Notes: generated by a model not told the origin, from the letters alone. Numbered from the stretch's first letter, positions 16,555-25,365 are shown. The stretch: 48,598 nucleotides of DNA from Actinomycetes bacterium (GCA_029778715.1 JAKOPT010000032.1:1-48598); one strand, 5' to 3'. Made by a program: numbers and translations.

Positions 16555-17202
16555 ATGCCCTATGCCTATCTCGCCTTCGGCCGAGCCATTGAGGAGAAAA
16601 AAGTAGTGACGTTCGATGGTGAGGAATTTGAGGTCTCTCCGTCCGAACTTGATCGGCGACTTGAAGAGTGCGAGGAGGAGCGTCGCCGCATTGAGCAACG
16701 AAACCTTCGAGCAACAGAAGCGGTGCATAAGGCGAGAGACTCCTGGCTGACCTCATGCGAGTTGCGCGAGCGCCAGTACCCGGAACGTTTGGTGGGGCCC
16801 AAGAGAGCAGAACTCAGTTATGATTCCTTCACACTGGACGGGGTGCCTCAGAAATGCGCGGCTGGCCACGGCCGCGCCTACCTGGAAAAAGTGGCCGAAG
16901 AGAAATTCCCGGACGCTGTAATGGAGAAGGTTCCGGCGCGGCCCAAGTCGCGAGTTGCCTATGGCGTATACTGGAAGGCGAATTTAATCCAAGACGGGGA
17001 ATCCCAGGAACTCGCTTGGCCCTTCCTGACTATGGATCACGGAGCGCCCTTGCAGTGGATCACCCAGGTGCTCAATGAGTATGAGGAACAGGGCTGGTCG
17101 TTGGTGCAAGTGACCGAGGACCACGGCCTCTACCGCCGCGAAGACGGACTCAACGAGGCCTACCTCAACCGCATTCGCTATCTCCTCCATCGGGCCCCCT
17201 GA
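16555..17202 (+). CDS. Hypothetical protein with coiled coil and DUF4177-like C-terminus
   Basis: 215 residues. It has an N-terminal strand region (VVTFDGEEFEVSPSEL), a charged coiled coil (about 30-60, RRLEECEEERRRIEQRNLRA), and a C-terminal part with WITQVLNEYEEQGWSLVQVTED that resembles the DUF4177 pattern (LN...EEGWELV). The first 120 bases I counted are only 50-55% GC against about 70% around, and codon use includes many A/T-ending codons. That fits recent transfer, next to a tRNA-Ser gene. Function unknown. Confidence 0.7.
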   Translation: MPYAYLAFGRAIEEKKVVTFDGEEFEVSPSELDRRLEECEEERRRIEQRNLRATEAVHKARDSWLTSCELRERQYPERLVGPKRAELSYDSFTLDGVPQKCAAGHGRAYLEKVAEEKFPDAVMEKVPARPKSRVAYGVYWKANLIQDGESQELAWPFLTMDHGAPLQWITQVLNEYEEQGWSLVQVTEDHGLYRREDGLNEAYLNRIRYLLHRAP

Positions 17203-17304
17203 CCTCGTTCGCGCGACCAGCCGTACGCGCCGACCGGGGCGAGACGGCGAACGGCATCCGGGGCGGGCGGCATGTGCGGCGGACGCGGGAGGCGTGGGGA
17301 ATGA

Positions 17305-17565
17305 TCGGCCGAACGGGCACCCACAGGCGTCGCCCTCTTCGTGCCATTCCGCGACCTGGCTGAAGCTGCGAACATCTCCACCCTCTTCAGTCACGTGCCT
17401 CAGGGACAGTTCGCCACCCGCGTGGGCCCAGTCTTCGACAAACTCGGTGCTCCGCTCACCAAGGTCGAGAACGCGTCCCTCAAGCCCCTCGCCATCACGT
17501 TCGTCGACCACGTCATCATCCTGTGCAACGAGGTACCAACGACGACGGAGCGTTCGCCTACTGCG
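17305..17565 (+). pseudogene. Possible gene fragment
   Basis: An open frame after a stop at 17302 gives about 85 residues of plausible coding sequence (ALFVPFRDLAEAANISTLF..., then VENASLKPLAITFVDHVIIL) with good third-position GC. It then runs into Arg-rich sequence of non-coding character that reads on through the tRNA. No clear start or family is visible. It may be the remnant of a gene in the low-GC insert, or chance. The rest of 17203-17724 shows nothing else. Confidence 0.25.
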
Positions 17566-17724
17566 CGAGCACGGCGCCGTCCGGTTGGACCGGCCTGGCG
17601 CGCCGAGCGACGAGGTCCGGCGGGCGTGACGGGCCGGGGGCAACGGCACCGGCGGCCTCTCCGGGTGCCCTGTGCGCGCCGCCCACGCTGCGCCGAGAGA
17701 GCCTCCAGCGCACCCAGAAAGCGA

Positions 17725-17760
17725 GGATGGGGCCCACTCGCAAAAGCGGGGACCCCATCC
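17725..17760 (-). terminator. Terminator downstream of tRNA-Ser(GCT)
   Basis: GGATGGGG (17725-17732) pairs with CCCCATCC (17753-17760), and an inner CGC/GCG pair closes an AAAA loop. It lies just beyond the 3' end of the tRNA on the minus strand. Confidence 0.75.
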
Positions 17761-17766
17761 TTCAGG

Positions 17767-17858
17767 TGGCGGAGGCGGAGGGATTTGAACCCTCGATGGG
17801 GGCTACCCCAAACCGCATTAGCAGTGCGGCGCCATAGACCGGACTAGGCGACGCCTCC
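17767..17858 (-). tRNA. tRNA-Ser(GCT)
   Basis: The minus-strand acceptor stem GGAGGCG pairs with CGCCTCC. The anticodon stem-loop CCGCA-CTGCTAA-TGCGG gives anticodon GCT, reading AGC/AGU. There is a long variable arm as in class II serine tRNAs, a TTCAAATCC T-loop, and an encoded CCA (17767-17769). At 92 bases it is full length. Confidence 0.96.
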
Positions 17859-17971
17859 AACAAGCCTCGCTAGGGTAACCGTCCCGACCCTCTCCGAGCA
17901 AAGTCGACCCCCAACCCGGGCCTGCGCGTCGTGCGTGACGGCAGAGCCGCGGCCCGGCCGCTGCGGTCGAA

Positions 17972-18020
17972 AGAGTGGGAGACGCCGAGGAATCGGGGTT
18001 TTCTCGGCGTGTCTCACTCT
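17972..18020 (-). terminator. Hairpin terminator of the sensor kinase gene
   Basis: The arms 17972-17989 and 18003-18020 (AGAGTG...CGCCGAG) pair with two mismatches around a 13-base loop. The right arm overlaps the kinase stop codon. Confidence 0.7.
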
Positions 18021-19546
18021 CTCGACGGGGGAGTGGCGACTGCAGCACGCACCTCGGGTGACGTCGGCAGCAACACCGAGAACGCCGTCCGCCCCGGTTG
18101 GCTATCCAACTCCACGCGCCCCTGATGGGCCCCCGCGACCGCCGCAACGATCGACAACCCCAGCCCGGTCGACCCCGACGCCCGGTTGCGCGAGTCGTCG
18201 CCGCGCGTGAACCGCTCGAACACGTTGGGCTGCAAGGATTCCGGTATGCCGGGCCCGTCGTCTTCGACGGTCACCCGGACCACGTCCGCCTCGGGACGCA
18301 CCCGCGTGACCACCCGGGTCCCGGCCGGGGTGTGAGTACGCGCATTGGCGAGCAGGTTCGCCAGCACCTGGTGGAGACGGGCCTGGTCGCCCGGCACCTC
18401 GACCGGCTCGTCGGGCAAGTCGAGCTCCCACACGTGATCGGGCGCCGCGGCATACGCATCGCTGACGACATCCATCGCGAGCAGGGTGAGGTCGACCGGC
18501 GCCTGCTCCAACGGGCGCCCCGAATCCAAGCGCGCCAGCAGCAACAAGTCCTCGACGAGTCCCTGCATCCGCAACGCCTCCGACTCCACTCGGGACAGTG
18601 CGTGGGTGACCGACGCGGGCACCGGGTCGGGCTCGCGACGGGACAACTCGGCATACCCGCGAATCGAGGCGAGCGGGGTGCGCAACTCGTGCGAGGCGTC
18701 CGCGACGAATTGGCGCACCCGCGTCTCGGAGGCCTGCCGGGTCTTGAGCGCGTCCTCGACGTTGTCGAGCATCGTGTTGAGGGCGTGGCCGACCTGGCCG
18801 ACCTCGGTGTGCGGATCGGCGTCCGCGGCCGCCACCCGCGCGGGCAGGCGGACCGCGCCGGAGTCGAGTTTGAGGTCGCTCACCTGGCGGGCGGTGTCGG
18901 CGACCCGGACGAGCGGGGCGAGGTTGCGCCGGATGAGCCAGTTCCCGCCGACGCCGACGATGACGAGGCCGAGGAGGGTGCCGCCGGCGACGAGTTCGAG
19001 GAGGTTGGCGAGGGTTTGGTCGACGGCGGCGGTGGGCACCCCGACGATGGTCGTGGTCGTCCCATCGCTGCGGGCGGCCACCAGGTAGGTGCCCGTGCCT
19101 TGGCCGAGGTCGACGCGCTCCTCGTGTTGCTGCAGGTCGCTGCTCGCTGCCACGAGGGTCGCGATCTGGCTGGAACTCAACCTTTCTCGATTGGTGCCGA
19201 AGGACGTGATCATCGCCATCGGCTGCCCACTACTGTCGAGCACCACCGCATCGGAACGCATGACCACGCGCAACACCGCCGAGGAGTTGCGCGGACCGGG
19301 ACCGTGTCGCCCCGTCCCCTCCTCGCCGCTGCCGATGACGGGAGAGTCGCGGGTCGGGCCCGGCCCGATCGCCGAGTTCTGGGCGCCGGCCAGTTCATCG
19401 TGGAGTTGGCCGTCGAGGTGCCGCTTGGTGAAGCCGACGGTGAACGCCCCGGTCGTCAGCATGACCACGGTGAACAACGCGAGCACCGACACCAGCACTT
19501 GGGAGCGCAAGGTCCACGTCGAGGGGCGGAGCAACGTGGCGGGCAT
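18014..19546 (-). CDS. Sensor histidine kinase (HAMP-HisKA-HATPase)
   Basis: 510 residues. Membrane helix one (about 17-38), an extracytoplasmic sensor of about 140 residues, helix two (about 182-203), HAMP (about 204-270), a HisKA dimerisation domain with phospho-acceptor His286 (DASHELRTPLASIRGYAEL) and a HATPase domain with N box (LANLLANARTH), VEDDGPGIP and STGLGLSIV. It should phosphorylate the response regulator encoded 34 bases upstream on the same strand. The sensor region resembles no ligand-binding domain I can name. Confidence 0.95.
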   Translation of the reverse strand: MPATLLRPSTWTLRSQVLVSVLALFTVVMLTTGAFTVGFTKRHLDGQLHDELAGAQNSAIGPGPTRDSPVIGSGEEGTGRHGPGPRNSSAVLRVVMRSDAVVLDSSGQPMAMITSFGTNRERLSSSQIATLVAASSDLQQHEERVDLGQGTGTYLVAARSDGTTTTIVGVPTAAVDQTLANLLELVAGGTLLGLVIVGVGGNWLIRRNLAPLVRVADTARQVSDLKLDSGAVRLPARVAAADADPHTEVGQVGHALNTMLDNVEDALKTRQASETRVRQFVADASHELRTPLASIRGYAELSRREPDPVPASVTHALSRVESEALRMQGLVEDLLLLARLDSGRPLEQAPVDLTLLAMDVVSDAYAAAPDHVWELDLPDEPVEVPGDQARLHQVLANLLANARTHTPAGTRVVTRVRPEADVVRVTVEDDGPGIPESLQPNVFERFTRGDDSRNRASGSTGLGLSIVAAVAGAHQGRVELDSQPGRTAFSVLLPTSPEVRAAVATPPSRE

Positions 19547-19580
19547 GGGGCGGGCCTTTCGGGCGAGGAGGTGAGGCTGG

Positions 19581-20312
19581 CTAGTCGGCGGGCTTGAGAA
19601 CGTACCCGACGCCGCGCATCGTGTGGATCATCGGGGCCCGCCCGGCGTCGACCTTCTTGCGCAGGTAGGAGATGTAGAGCTCGACAACGTTGGCTTGCCC
19701 GCCGAAGTCGTAGTTCCACACCCGGTCGAGGATCTGGGCCTTGGAGAGCACCCTCTTGGGGTTGCGCATGAGGTAGCGCAACAACTCGAACTCGGTCGCC
19801 GTCAGCGTGATGGAAGCGCCACCGCGGGTGACCTCGTGGCTGTCCTCGTCCATCGTGAGGTCGCCGACCACGAGCAGGCTCGACGCGTCGTCCGCGACAA
19901 TCGCCGTGCGGCGCATGAGCGCTCGCAGCCGGGCGACGACCTCCTCGAGGCTGAACGGTTTCGTCACGTAGTCGTCGCCGCCGGCCGTCAACCCCGCGAC
20001 CCGATCCTCGACCGCATCCTTGGCGGTGAGGAAGAGGACCGGCACGTTGGGCGTGTCGGCTCGCATCCGCCGCATGACCTCCAACCCGTCGAAGTCGGGC
20101 AGCATCATGTCGAGGACGACCGCGTCCGGCTCGAACTCCTTGGCGGCGCGCACCGCCTTCAGCCCGGTGCCCGCGGTCTGGACCTCCCAGCCTTCGTATC
20201 GCAGGGCCATGGAAAGCAACTCGGTGAGGTTGGCCTCGTCGTCGACGACGAGGACCCGGACGGGGCTGCCGTCGAGGCGCTGCAGCTGAGGGGCGGTGTG
20301 CGTGCTGTTCAT
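19581..20312 (-). CDS. OmpR/PhoB-family response regulator
   Basis: 243 residues. The receiver domain (about 18-130) has acidic VVDDE, phospho-acceptor Asp68 (VVLDMMLP) and Lys118 (TKPF). The winged-helix effector (about 148-240) has LTATEFELLRYLMRNPKRVLS and a recognition helix near VVELYISYLRKKVD. It is the first gene of the two-gene operon with the sensor kinase. The 178-base gap upstream, shared with a divergent Gly/Gln-rich protein gene, holds a direct repeat that may be its binding site. Confidence 0.95.
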   Translation of the reverse strand: MNSTHTAPQLQRLDGSPVRVLVVDDEANLTELLSMALRYEGWEVQTAGTGLKAVRAAKEFEPDAVVLDMMLPDFDGLEVMRRMRADTPNVPVLFLTAKDAVEDRVAGLTAGGDDYVTKPFSLEEVVARLRALMRRTAIVADDASSLLVVGDLTMDEDSHEVTRGGASITLTATEFELLRYLMRNPKRVLSKAQILDRVWNYDFGGQANVVELYISYLRKKVDAGRAPMIHTMRGVGYVLKPAD

Positions 20313-20353
20313 GGTCGTTAGTCAACCGTGGCTGGGTCGGTGCCGGCCATGTG

Positions 20354-20373
20354 TTCGCTGTGTGATTTCTGTG
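20354..20373. promoter_or_regulatory. Possible response-regulator site (direct repeat)
   Basis: CTGTG occurs at 20358-20362 and 20369-20373, within TTCGCTGTG and TTTCTGTG, spaced exactly 11 bases. OmpR-family regulators bind direct repeats spaced by one helical turn. It sits in the divergent promoter gap, which otherwise shows no gene. Confidence 0.35.
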
Positions 20374-20490
20374 AGGTGCCGCCCCGGTCTGGTGGGCAGA
20401 TCCTAGCCCGGGCACGGGTCGCTGACAGCCTCCCCATAGCGCCGGCGCCGATCGTGACGGAGTCATTCCCTTCCCGCTGAGGAGTCCGCA

Positions 20491-21012
20491 ATGCCCGATC
20501 GCCACCCCGACGTCCCGTCGTCCGCCGACCCCACCGTCGAAACCCCGGTGTATGCCGCGGACCCGCCCGCCGCTGCCGCGTCCAGTCCCGAGATGGCCGC
20601 GGATCCGGCCCCGGAGGTCTTCCCGACCGCGGCGTATGCCGTGAGCCCGGCGCCCACGGCGCGGCGCTGGCCCTGGTCGGCGCGCACCACGGCCATTGCG
20701 GCTGCGGCGGCGCTGGGGATTGCCACGGTGGGGGCGGCCAGCGGCGCGGCAGCGGTCAGCCTGATGCAGGGCAGCGACCACAGCGGCCAGTTCCAGGGGG
20801 GCGGTCACGGTGGCCCGGGAGGCCAGGGCCAGGGCCAGGGGCAGCAGGGCGGCGGCCCGGGGCAAAACACCCAGGGCGGTCCCGGTCAACAGGGCGGGCC
20901 GGGCACGCAGGGGTTCGGCAGCCAGAGCGGCACCCAATCGGGGGTCATCGGTGGCACGGGTGTGAGCGGTTCGGCGATGGGAGGTGGGGTGACGAGCACG
21001 CGCGGTTCGTGA
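20491..21012 (+). CDS. Membrane-anchored Gly/Gln-rich protein
   Basis: 173 residues with GAGGAG before the ATG. A Pro/Ala-rich cytoplasmic segment (1-60) is followed by one membrane helix (about 68-92, TTAIAAAAALGIATVGAASGAAAV) and an exposed tail rich in Gly, Gln and Ser (GQGQGQQGGGPGQNTQGGPG). The tail is low complexity and may be extracellular. It is divergent from the two-component operon, so it is a likely target of it (inference). No function is recognised. Confidence 0.75.
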   Translation: MPDRHPDVPSSADPTVETPVYAADPPAAAASSPEMAADPAPEVFPTAAYAVSPAPTARRWPWSARTTAIAAAAALGIATVGAASGAAAVSLMQGSDHSGQFQGGGHGGPGGQGQGQGQQGGGPGQNTQGGPGQQGGPGTQGFGSQSGTQSGVIGGTGVSGSAMGGGVTSTRGS

Positions 21013-21037
21013 CCGACCCAGCCCCGCGGCATACTGA

Positions 21038-21069
21038 AGCGGCGCGCACCTGTGACGGTGCGCGCCGCT
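21038..21069. terminator. Bidirectional hairpin terminator
   Basis: AGCGGCGCGCACC (21038-21050) and GGTGCGCGCCGCT (21057-21069) are perfectly complementary around TGTGAC. It lies between the convergent Gly/Gln-rich gene and the amino-acid permease. Confidence 0.8.
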
Positions 21070-21096
21070 CTCGACCGGTGTCCTGCTCCGTGGCGG

Positions 21097-22581
21097 CTAG
21101 CCCTGGGGCGGGGAGACCGCCGGCGCGGCGCCCTTGGCCAGCCGAGACTCCTTGTGGCCGTAGGCGAAGTAGATGCCGAAGCCGAGGGCCATCCAGATCG
21201 CGAACCGCAGCCACGTCTCCAACGGCAAGGTGAGCATGAGGTAGGCGCAGATCGCGGCCGAGATCCACGGCAGCCACGGCGAGAACGGCACCTTGAACGG
21301 CCGGTCGAAGTCGGGGCGCCGCTTGCGCAACACCGGCACGGCGAGCGAAACGAGGAAGAACGCGGTGAGGGTGCCGATGTTGATCATGTATTCGAGCTTG
21401 CCGACGGGCGTGAACGCGGCGACCAGCGCGACGATGACCCCGACCCCGACGGTGATCTTGACCGGCGTGCCGGTGCGGGGGTTCGTCTTGCCCAGCCCCG
21501 AGGGCAGCAGCCAGTCCCGCGACATCGCGAACACCACCCGCGAGGTGCCGATGAGCAGCGTCATGACGACCGTCGTCAGACCCGCGACGGCGCCCGCCGA
21601 GATGAGCGTGGCGTAGAACGGCTTGCCCACGTCGACGAAGATCTTGGCCAACGAGGCCTCCGAGGAGAGCTTGTCGTAGCGCACCATGCCGGTCATGACC
21701 AGCGCCACCGCGCAGTAGAGCACCGTGCAGATGAGCAGCGAGCCGATGATGCCGCGGGGCAGGTCGCGGGCCGGGTTCTTTGCCTCCTCCGCGGTGGTGG
21801 CGACGACGTCGAAACCGATGTAGGCGAAGAACACCAGGGAGGCGCCGGCGAGGATGCCGCCGATCCCGTATGCCGTCGGCGAGAGCCCGAAGAGGGTCTG
21901 GATGAGCGGGGCCTCCCAGGTCGAGGCGGCCCCCTGGGTGGCGACGGCCTCGGGCACGAACGGGCTGTAGTTGGCCGTGTTGATGTAGCCGATGCCGGCG
22001 ATGATGACGAACAGCACGATGAACACCTTGAGCGCGACGAGCGCCATGTTGACGCGCATCGACTCCTTGATGCCGATCGTCACGAGCACGGTGAGGACCG
22101 CGACCAGCCCGAACGCGGGCAGGTCGAAACTCGACCCGTAGGCCACCGAGGCGGGGATGGTGATCCCGAGCCGGTCGAGGAACACCCCGAGATAGGCCGA
22201 CCACCCTTGGGCGACGACGGACGCGCCGAGCATGAGCTCGAGGAGCAGGTCCCACCCGATGATCCAGGCGACGATTTCCCCGAGTGAGGCGTAGGAGAAG
22301 GTGTATGCCGACCCGGACACCGGGATCGCGGAGGCGAACTCGGCGTAGCACAGGGCGGCCAGGCCGCAGCAGAGCGCGGCGACGATGAAGGACACGATGA
22401 TGGCCGGCCCGGCGAGGGAGTGGGCAGCCCGCCCGGCGACGGTGAAGATGCCGGCCCCGATGACGACCCCGACCCCGAAGACGGTGAGGTCGAGCGCGGT
22501 GAGCTTCTTCTTGAGCTGGTACTCCGGCTCGTCGCCCTCGAGGATGGTCTGCTCGATGGACTTCGTACGCATGACGCTCAT
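21097..22581 (-). CDS. APC-family amino acid permease
   Basis: 494 residues with about 12 hydrophobic segments. The N-terminal LTALDLTVFGVGVVIGAGIFTVAG is the APC helix-one motif with the unwound GAGIF substrate site, and LCYAEFASAIPVSGSAYTFSY is typical of cationic or broad-range amino acid transporters (CAT/YfnA group). It imports amino acids by proton symport or exchange. The ATG at 22581 has GGGAGA upstream and overlaps the stop of the 47-residue reading frame just before it (ATGA), so the two may be translationally coupled. Confidence 0.93.
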   Translation of the reverse strand: MSVMRTKSIEQTILEGDEPEYQLKKKLTALDLTVFGVGVVIGAGIFTVAGRAAHSLAGPAIIVSFIVAALCCGLAALCYAEFASAIPVSGSAYTFSYASLGEIVAWIIGWDLLLELMLGASVVAQGWSAYLGVFLDRLGITIPASVAYGSSFDLPAFGLVAVLTVLVTIGIKESMRVNMALVALKVFIVLFVIIAGIGYINTANYSPFVPEAVATQGAASTWEAPLIQTLFGLSPTAYGIGGILAGASLVFFAYIGFDVVATTAEEAKNPARDLPRGIIGSLLICTVLYCAVALVMTGMVRYDKLSSEASLAKIFVDVGKPFYATLISAGAVAGLTTVVMTLLIGTSRVVFAMSRDWLLPSGLGKTNPRTGTPVKITVGVGVIVALVAAFTPVGKLEYMINIGTLTAFFLVSLAVPVLRKRRPDFDRPFKVPFSPWLPWISAAICAYLMLTLPLETWLRFAIWMALGFGIYFAYGHKESRLAKGAAPAVSPPQG

Positions 22582-22721
22582 GCGGTGTTCTCCCGTCGAC
22601 GGATGTGGATGAGGCAACCTAACGCGTTGGGGTCGTCGGTGCGCGGCGAGTCCGCCGTCCCGATGACCTGGATTCCCAGCTGGGTGAGGTGCTGGGCTGA
22701 TTCCCTGTTTCCGACTGTCAT
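22578..22721 (-). CDS. 47-residue protein coupled to amino acid permease
   Basis: Frame from the ATG at 22721 to a TGA that overlaps the permease start by four bases. GAGGGG lies about nine bases upstream. The sequence (MTVGNRESAQHLTQLGIQVI, later GCLIHIRRRENTA) is polar with no signal or membrane segment. It starts 19 bases after the PH-domain gene, filling an otherwise unexplained gap. It could be a coupled leader peptide or a chance frame; unrecognised. Confidence 0.4.
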   Translation of the reverse strand: MTVGNRESAQHLTQLGIQVIGTADSPRTDDPNALGCLIHIRRRENTA

Positions 22722-22740
22722 ACCCCTGAGCCCCTCAACA

Positions 22741-23721
22741 TCAGGGCTGGTGCGGACGGTGATAGGGACGCGCGGGGTGAGCCGGTCGGGCGGGTCGAGC
22801 CGGTCGGGCCACGATGACCGGCAGTTCGTCGGTGTCGTCGATGTCGCGTTCGAGGTCTTCGCTGCGATACACCTGCTCCCACGGCCTGTGCCGGTCGGGC
22901 GTTGCGGACCGTCCCCCCGGTATGCCGCTGCCGCGCCCACCAGCCCTGCCGTCGCCGCCCCCGTCGCGGCGACCGCGCGAGGACGGGGAGCGTGATGGTG
23001 GGTCTGCGGCATACCCGGTGCCGGGACCCCCCTCCGGCGCGGGGCCGGCATACGGGTCGCCCGAGCCCGGCCGGGGCGAGCGAGTGTCATCATCGGGATC
23101 CCGATCGTCGGGGCCCCCCTGCGGATCGGGGTCATCGTCCAGGCGGTCGTCGCCGTCCCAGCGGTCCTCGCCTGCATGGGGTGCGAGGTTGAAGAGTTGA
23201 CGGCAAATGGCCTGGTAGAGCTGCTCGGCGTTGGGCACGTGTTCGACGGTGGAAAGGGCTTGTTCCTGACCGGCGGATTCGATGTGGAAGGAGCCGTAGC
23301 CGAGCAGGCGGCCCATGAGGCTGCGGTCGAAGCGCAGGTCGGTCACCTTCGTCATGAGGAGCATCGAGGCCCGGCGGTGGATGAACCCTTCGAAGTAGAG
23401 AAGGCGCCGGGCGGTGACGACGAAGAAGTCGTGGCGCCAACTGGCGATCCGCCAAGCGAAGTAGCCGGTCATGACGAGCCAGGTGAGCCACATGGCACTG
23501 GCGAGCATCTGCCCCGAGGGCGTCTCCGGGGCGTTCACATCGACGGTAAAGGCCAGGATGGTGGCGAGGACCATGCCGAGGATCGGCCAGAACTGAGAGA
23601 TCCAGTGTTGCCGCTCAACGGCGACGACATGCTCGCCAGGGAGGATGTAGCGGCGCAGTTCGCGGACGTGACGGGCCGACGCGACGCGGCCGCGGCCCCC
23701 GCCCCGCGCGGCGACGCTCAC
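22741..23721 (-). CDS. Membrane PH-domain protein (bPH2/YdbS-like)
   Basis: About 326 residues from the GTG at 23721. An N-terminal ELRRYILPGEHVVAVERQHW is followed by two membrane helices (about 40-58 and 72-90), then a bacterial PH domain (about 95-175) with HDFFVVTARRLLYFEGFIHRRASMLLMTKVTDL, and a long Pro/Gly/Asp-rich disordered tail that ends with PARPARPAHPARP-like repeats. Such proteins are thought to act in membrane or stress functions. The upstream start at 23775 would overlap the 55-residue gene; the GTG four bases after that gene's stop is preferred. Confidence 0.75.
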   Translation of the reverse strand: MSVAARGGGRGRVASARHVRELRRYILPGEHVVAVERQHWISQFWPILGMVLATILAFTVDVNAPETPSGQMLASAMWLTWLVMTGYFAWRIASWRHDFFVVTARRLLYFEGFIHRRASMLLMTKVTDLRFDRSLMGRLLGYGSFHIESAGQEQALSTVEHVPNAEQLYQAICRQLFNLAPHAGEDRWDGDDRLDDDPDPQGGPDDRDPDDDTRSPRPGSGDPYAGPAPEGGPGTGYAADPPSRSPSSRGRRDGGGDGRAGGRGSGIPGGRSATPDRHRPWEQVYRSEDLERDIDDTDELPVIVARPARPARPAHPARPYHRPHQP

Positions 23722-23725
23722 GAGG

Positions 23726-23893
23726 TCACCGCTTGAGGAGGGCGTCGAAGAAGGCGGCGATGTTCTTGACCCCATTGCCGAGGATGTCCCATGCGTTGCC
23801 GACGAGGGCGGCGGCGTTGGTCGGTGAGGTGAAAATCGCGTAGAGCACGAAGATGACGAGCAGCCACAAGACGAGCTTCTTGATGGGCGGCAT
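23726..23893 (-). CDS. 55-residue single-span membrane protein
   Basis: The ATG at 23893 has GGGAG six bases upstream. Sequence MPPIKKLVLWLLVIFVLYAI is a basic start plus a membrane helix, then FTSPTNAAALVGNAWDILGN and an amphipathic helix to FFDALLKR. Its stop is four bases before the likely GTG of the PH-domain gene, suggesting coupling. I do not recognise a function; it may be a partner subunit of the PH protein. Confidence 0.7.
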   Translation of the reverse strand: MPPIKKLVLWLLVIFVLYAIFTSPTNAAALVGNAWDILGNGVKNIAAFFDALLKR

Positions 23894-24066
23894 GGTCACT
23901 CCCGATGGTCAGGTCGCAGGGCGCGCGTCGTCACACCCGGCCCCATCATGACGGATGTGACGGGTGTGACGTGTGAGGCGTAGCGGCGTGTCGGGGTGCG
24001 CGGCAGATGAGCCAGGCGGGAAGTGGCGCCCGCGAGGTCGGCGTTCGCCCGCGGCATACCGGGTGG

Positions 24067-24705
24067 TCAGACGACGCCGTAGAGCCGGTCACCGGCGTCA
24101 CCGAGACCGGGGACGATGTAGCCGTGCTCGTTGAGGCGCTCGTCAATCGCCCCGGTGACCAGCGTGATCGGCGGGGTGACGTCGGCGAGATCGGCCTCCA
24201 TCCGGGCCACGCCCTCCGGGGCCGCGAGCAGGGTGACGGCGGTGATGTCGTCCGCGCCGCGGTCGAGAAGGAACCGGATCGCGTCGACCATGGAACCCCC
24301 GGTGGCGAGCATCGGGTCGAGGACGTAGACCTGGCGCCCGTGGAGGTTGTCGGGGAGCCGGTTGGCGTAGGTGATGGCCTCGAGGGTCTCCTCGTTGCGC
24401 TGCATCCCGAGGAACCCCACCTCGGCACTGGGCAGCAGGCGCACCATGCCCTCGAGCATCCCGAGGCCCGCGCGCAGGATGGGCACGACGAGCGGCTTGG
24501 GGTTGGACAGTTTGATGCCGGTCGTCGGCGCGACGGGCGTCTCGATCTCGAAGGGTTCGACCCGCACGTCCCGGGTCGCTTCGTACGCGAGGAGGGTCAT
24601 CAGCTCCTCGGCGAGGCGCCGGAATGTCGGGGAGTCGGTGCGCTTGTCACGCAGGTAGGTCAGTTTGTGGGCGATGAGACGGTGGTCGGCGACGTGGACG
24701 CGCAT
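24067..24705 (-). CDS. upp: Uracil phosphoribosyltransferase
   Basis: 212 residues beginning [20 protein letters not shown]. It converts uracil and PRPP to UMP in pyrimidine salvage. The PRPP-binding loop is [14 protein letters not shown] and the uracil site is near [11 protein letters not shown] at the C-terminus. The length is standard. A TAAGTT hexamer six bases before the ATG suggests a leaderless transcript. Only 16 bases separate this start from the divergent tadA. A 173-base gap to the upstream 55-residue gene holds no other gene. Confidence 0.97.
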   Translation of the reverse strand: MRVHVADHRLIAHKLTYLRDKRTDSPTFRRLAEELMTLLAYEATRDVRVEPFEIETPVAPTTGIKLSNPKPLVVPILRAGLGMLEGMVRLLPSAEVGFLGMQRNEETLEAITYANRLPDNLHGRQVYVLDPMLATGGSMVDAIRFLLDRGADDITAVTLLAAPEGVARMEADLADVTPPITLVTGAIDERLNEHGYIVPGLGDAGDRLYGVV

Positions 24706-24711
24706 ACGCGA

Positions 24712-24717
24712 AACTTA
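24712..24717 (-). promoter_or_regulatory. Leaderless -10 element of upp
   Basis: On the minus strand TAAGTT is followed by exactly six bases and the upp ATG. It lies within the 16-base gap to tadA, so the upp -35 region must overlap the tadA coding sequence. Confidence 0.5.
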
Positions 24718-24721
24718 CCCC

Positions 24722-25231
24722 GTGGGCTCACCTCGCCGTGCCGCGCTCGATCCGGTGTATGCCGCTGCGCTCGCCACGGCGTTGGAGCTGGCTGCCGCTG
24801 CGGGCCGGGTCGGGGAGGTGCCGGTGGGGGCGGTGGTCCTGGGGCCGGACGGTCTCGAATGGGGACGGGGGGCCAACGAGCGGGAGCGCGGGTCGGGCGG
24901 CGCGGGTGGGGGCGGCGGGGACGTGCTGGGGCACGCGGAGGTGGTGGCGCTGCGGGCGGCGGCGCGGCATACGGGGTCGTGGCGGTTGACCGGAGCCACA
25001 TTGGTGGTGACGTTGGAACCGTGCCCGATGTGCTGCTGGGCGGCGCAACAGGCGCGGGTGGAGCGGGTGGTGTTCGCGGCGTGGGACGACAAGGCGGGAG
25101 CGTGCGGGTCGGTGTGGGACCTGGCCCGGGACTCGCGGGCGCTGCATCGGATGGAGGTCATCGGGGGAGTGGCGGGGGCGGCGGAGGCGAGTGCGGCGTT
25201 GCTCCGGGAGTTCTTTGCGGCGCGCCGGTAG
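24722..25231 (+). CDS. tadA: tRNA-specific adenosine deaminase
   Basis: 169 residues from a GTG. The cytidine-deaminase-fold zinc site has HAE (HAEVVALRAAA) and PCPMC (EPCPMCCWAAQQARV), with the proton-shuttling Glu in HAE. It deaminates A34 to inosine in tRNA-Arg(ACG) and is essential in most bacteria. A Gly-rich insert (RGSGGAGGGGGD) before HAE is an oddity. It is divergent from upp and is followed by tRNA-Ser(CGA), a common actinobacterial order. Confidence 0.95.
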   Translation: MGSPRRAALDPVYAAALATALELAAAAGRVGEVPVGAVVLGPDGLEWGRGANERERGSGGAGGGGGDVLGHAEVVALRAAARHTGSWRLTGATLVVTLEPCPMCCWAAQQARVERVVFAAWDDKAGACGSVWDLARDSRALHRMEVIGGVAGAAEASAALLREFFAARR

Positions 25232-25365
25232 GCGGGGGTCGGGATCGAGGGAGCGGGCTTGGGCGCCAGGGTAGGCATGCTGCGGCGAAGGGGAGACCGC
25301 ACGCGTGGGGTGCTGGCTCGGCACGGATTTCGGGGAGGCTCACGCCCTCGGGTAGTCTGTCCGGC

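Noticed and set aside
16984..17649. A 221-residue minus-strand frame over the low-GC gene end
   Set aside because: It is antisense to the better supported plus-strand gene and fragment and has no start signal.
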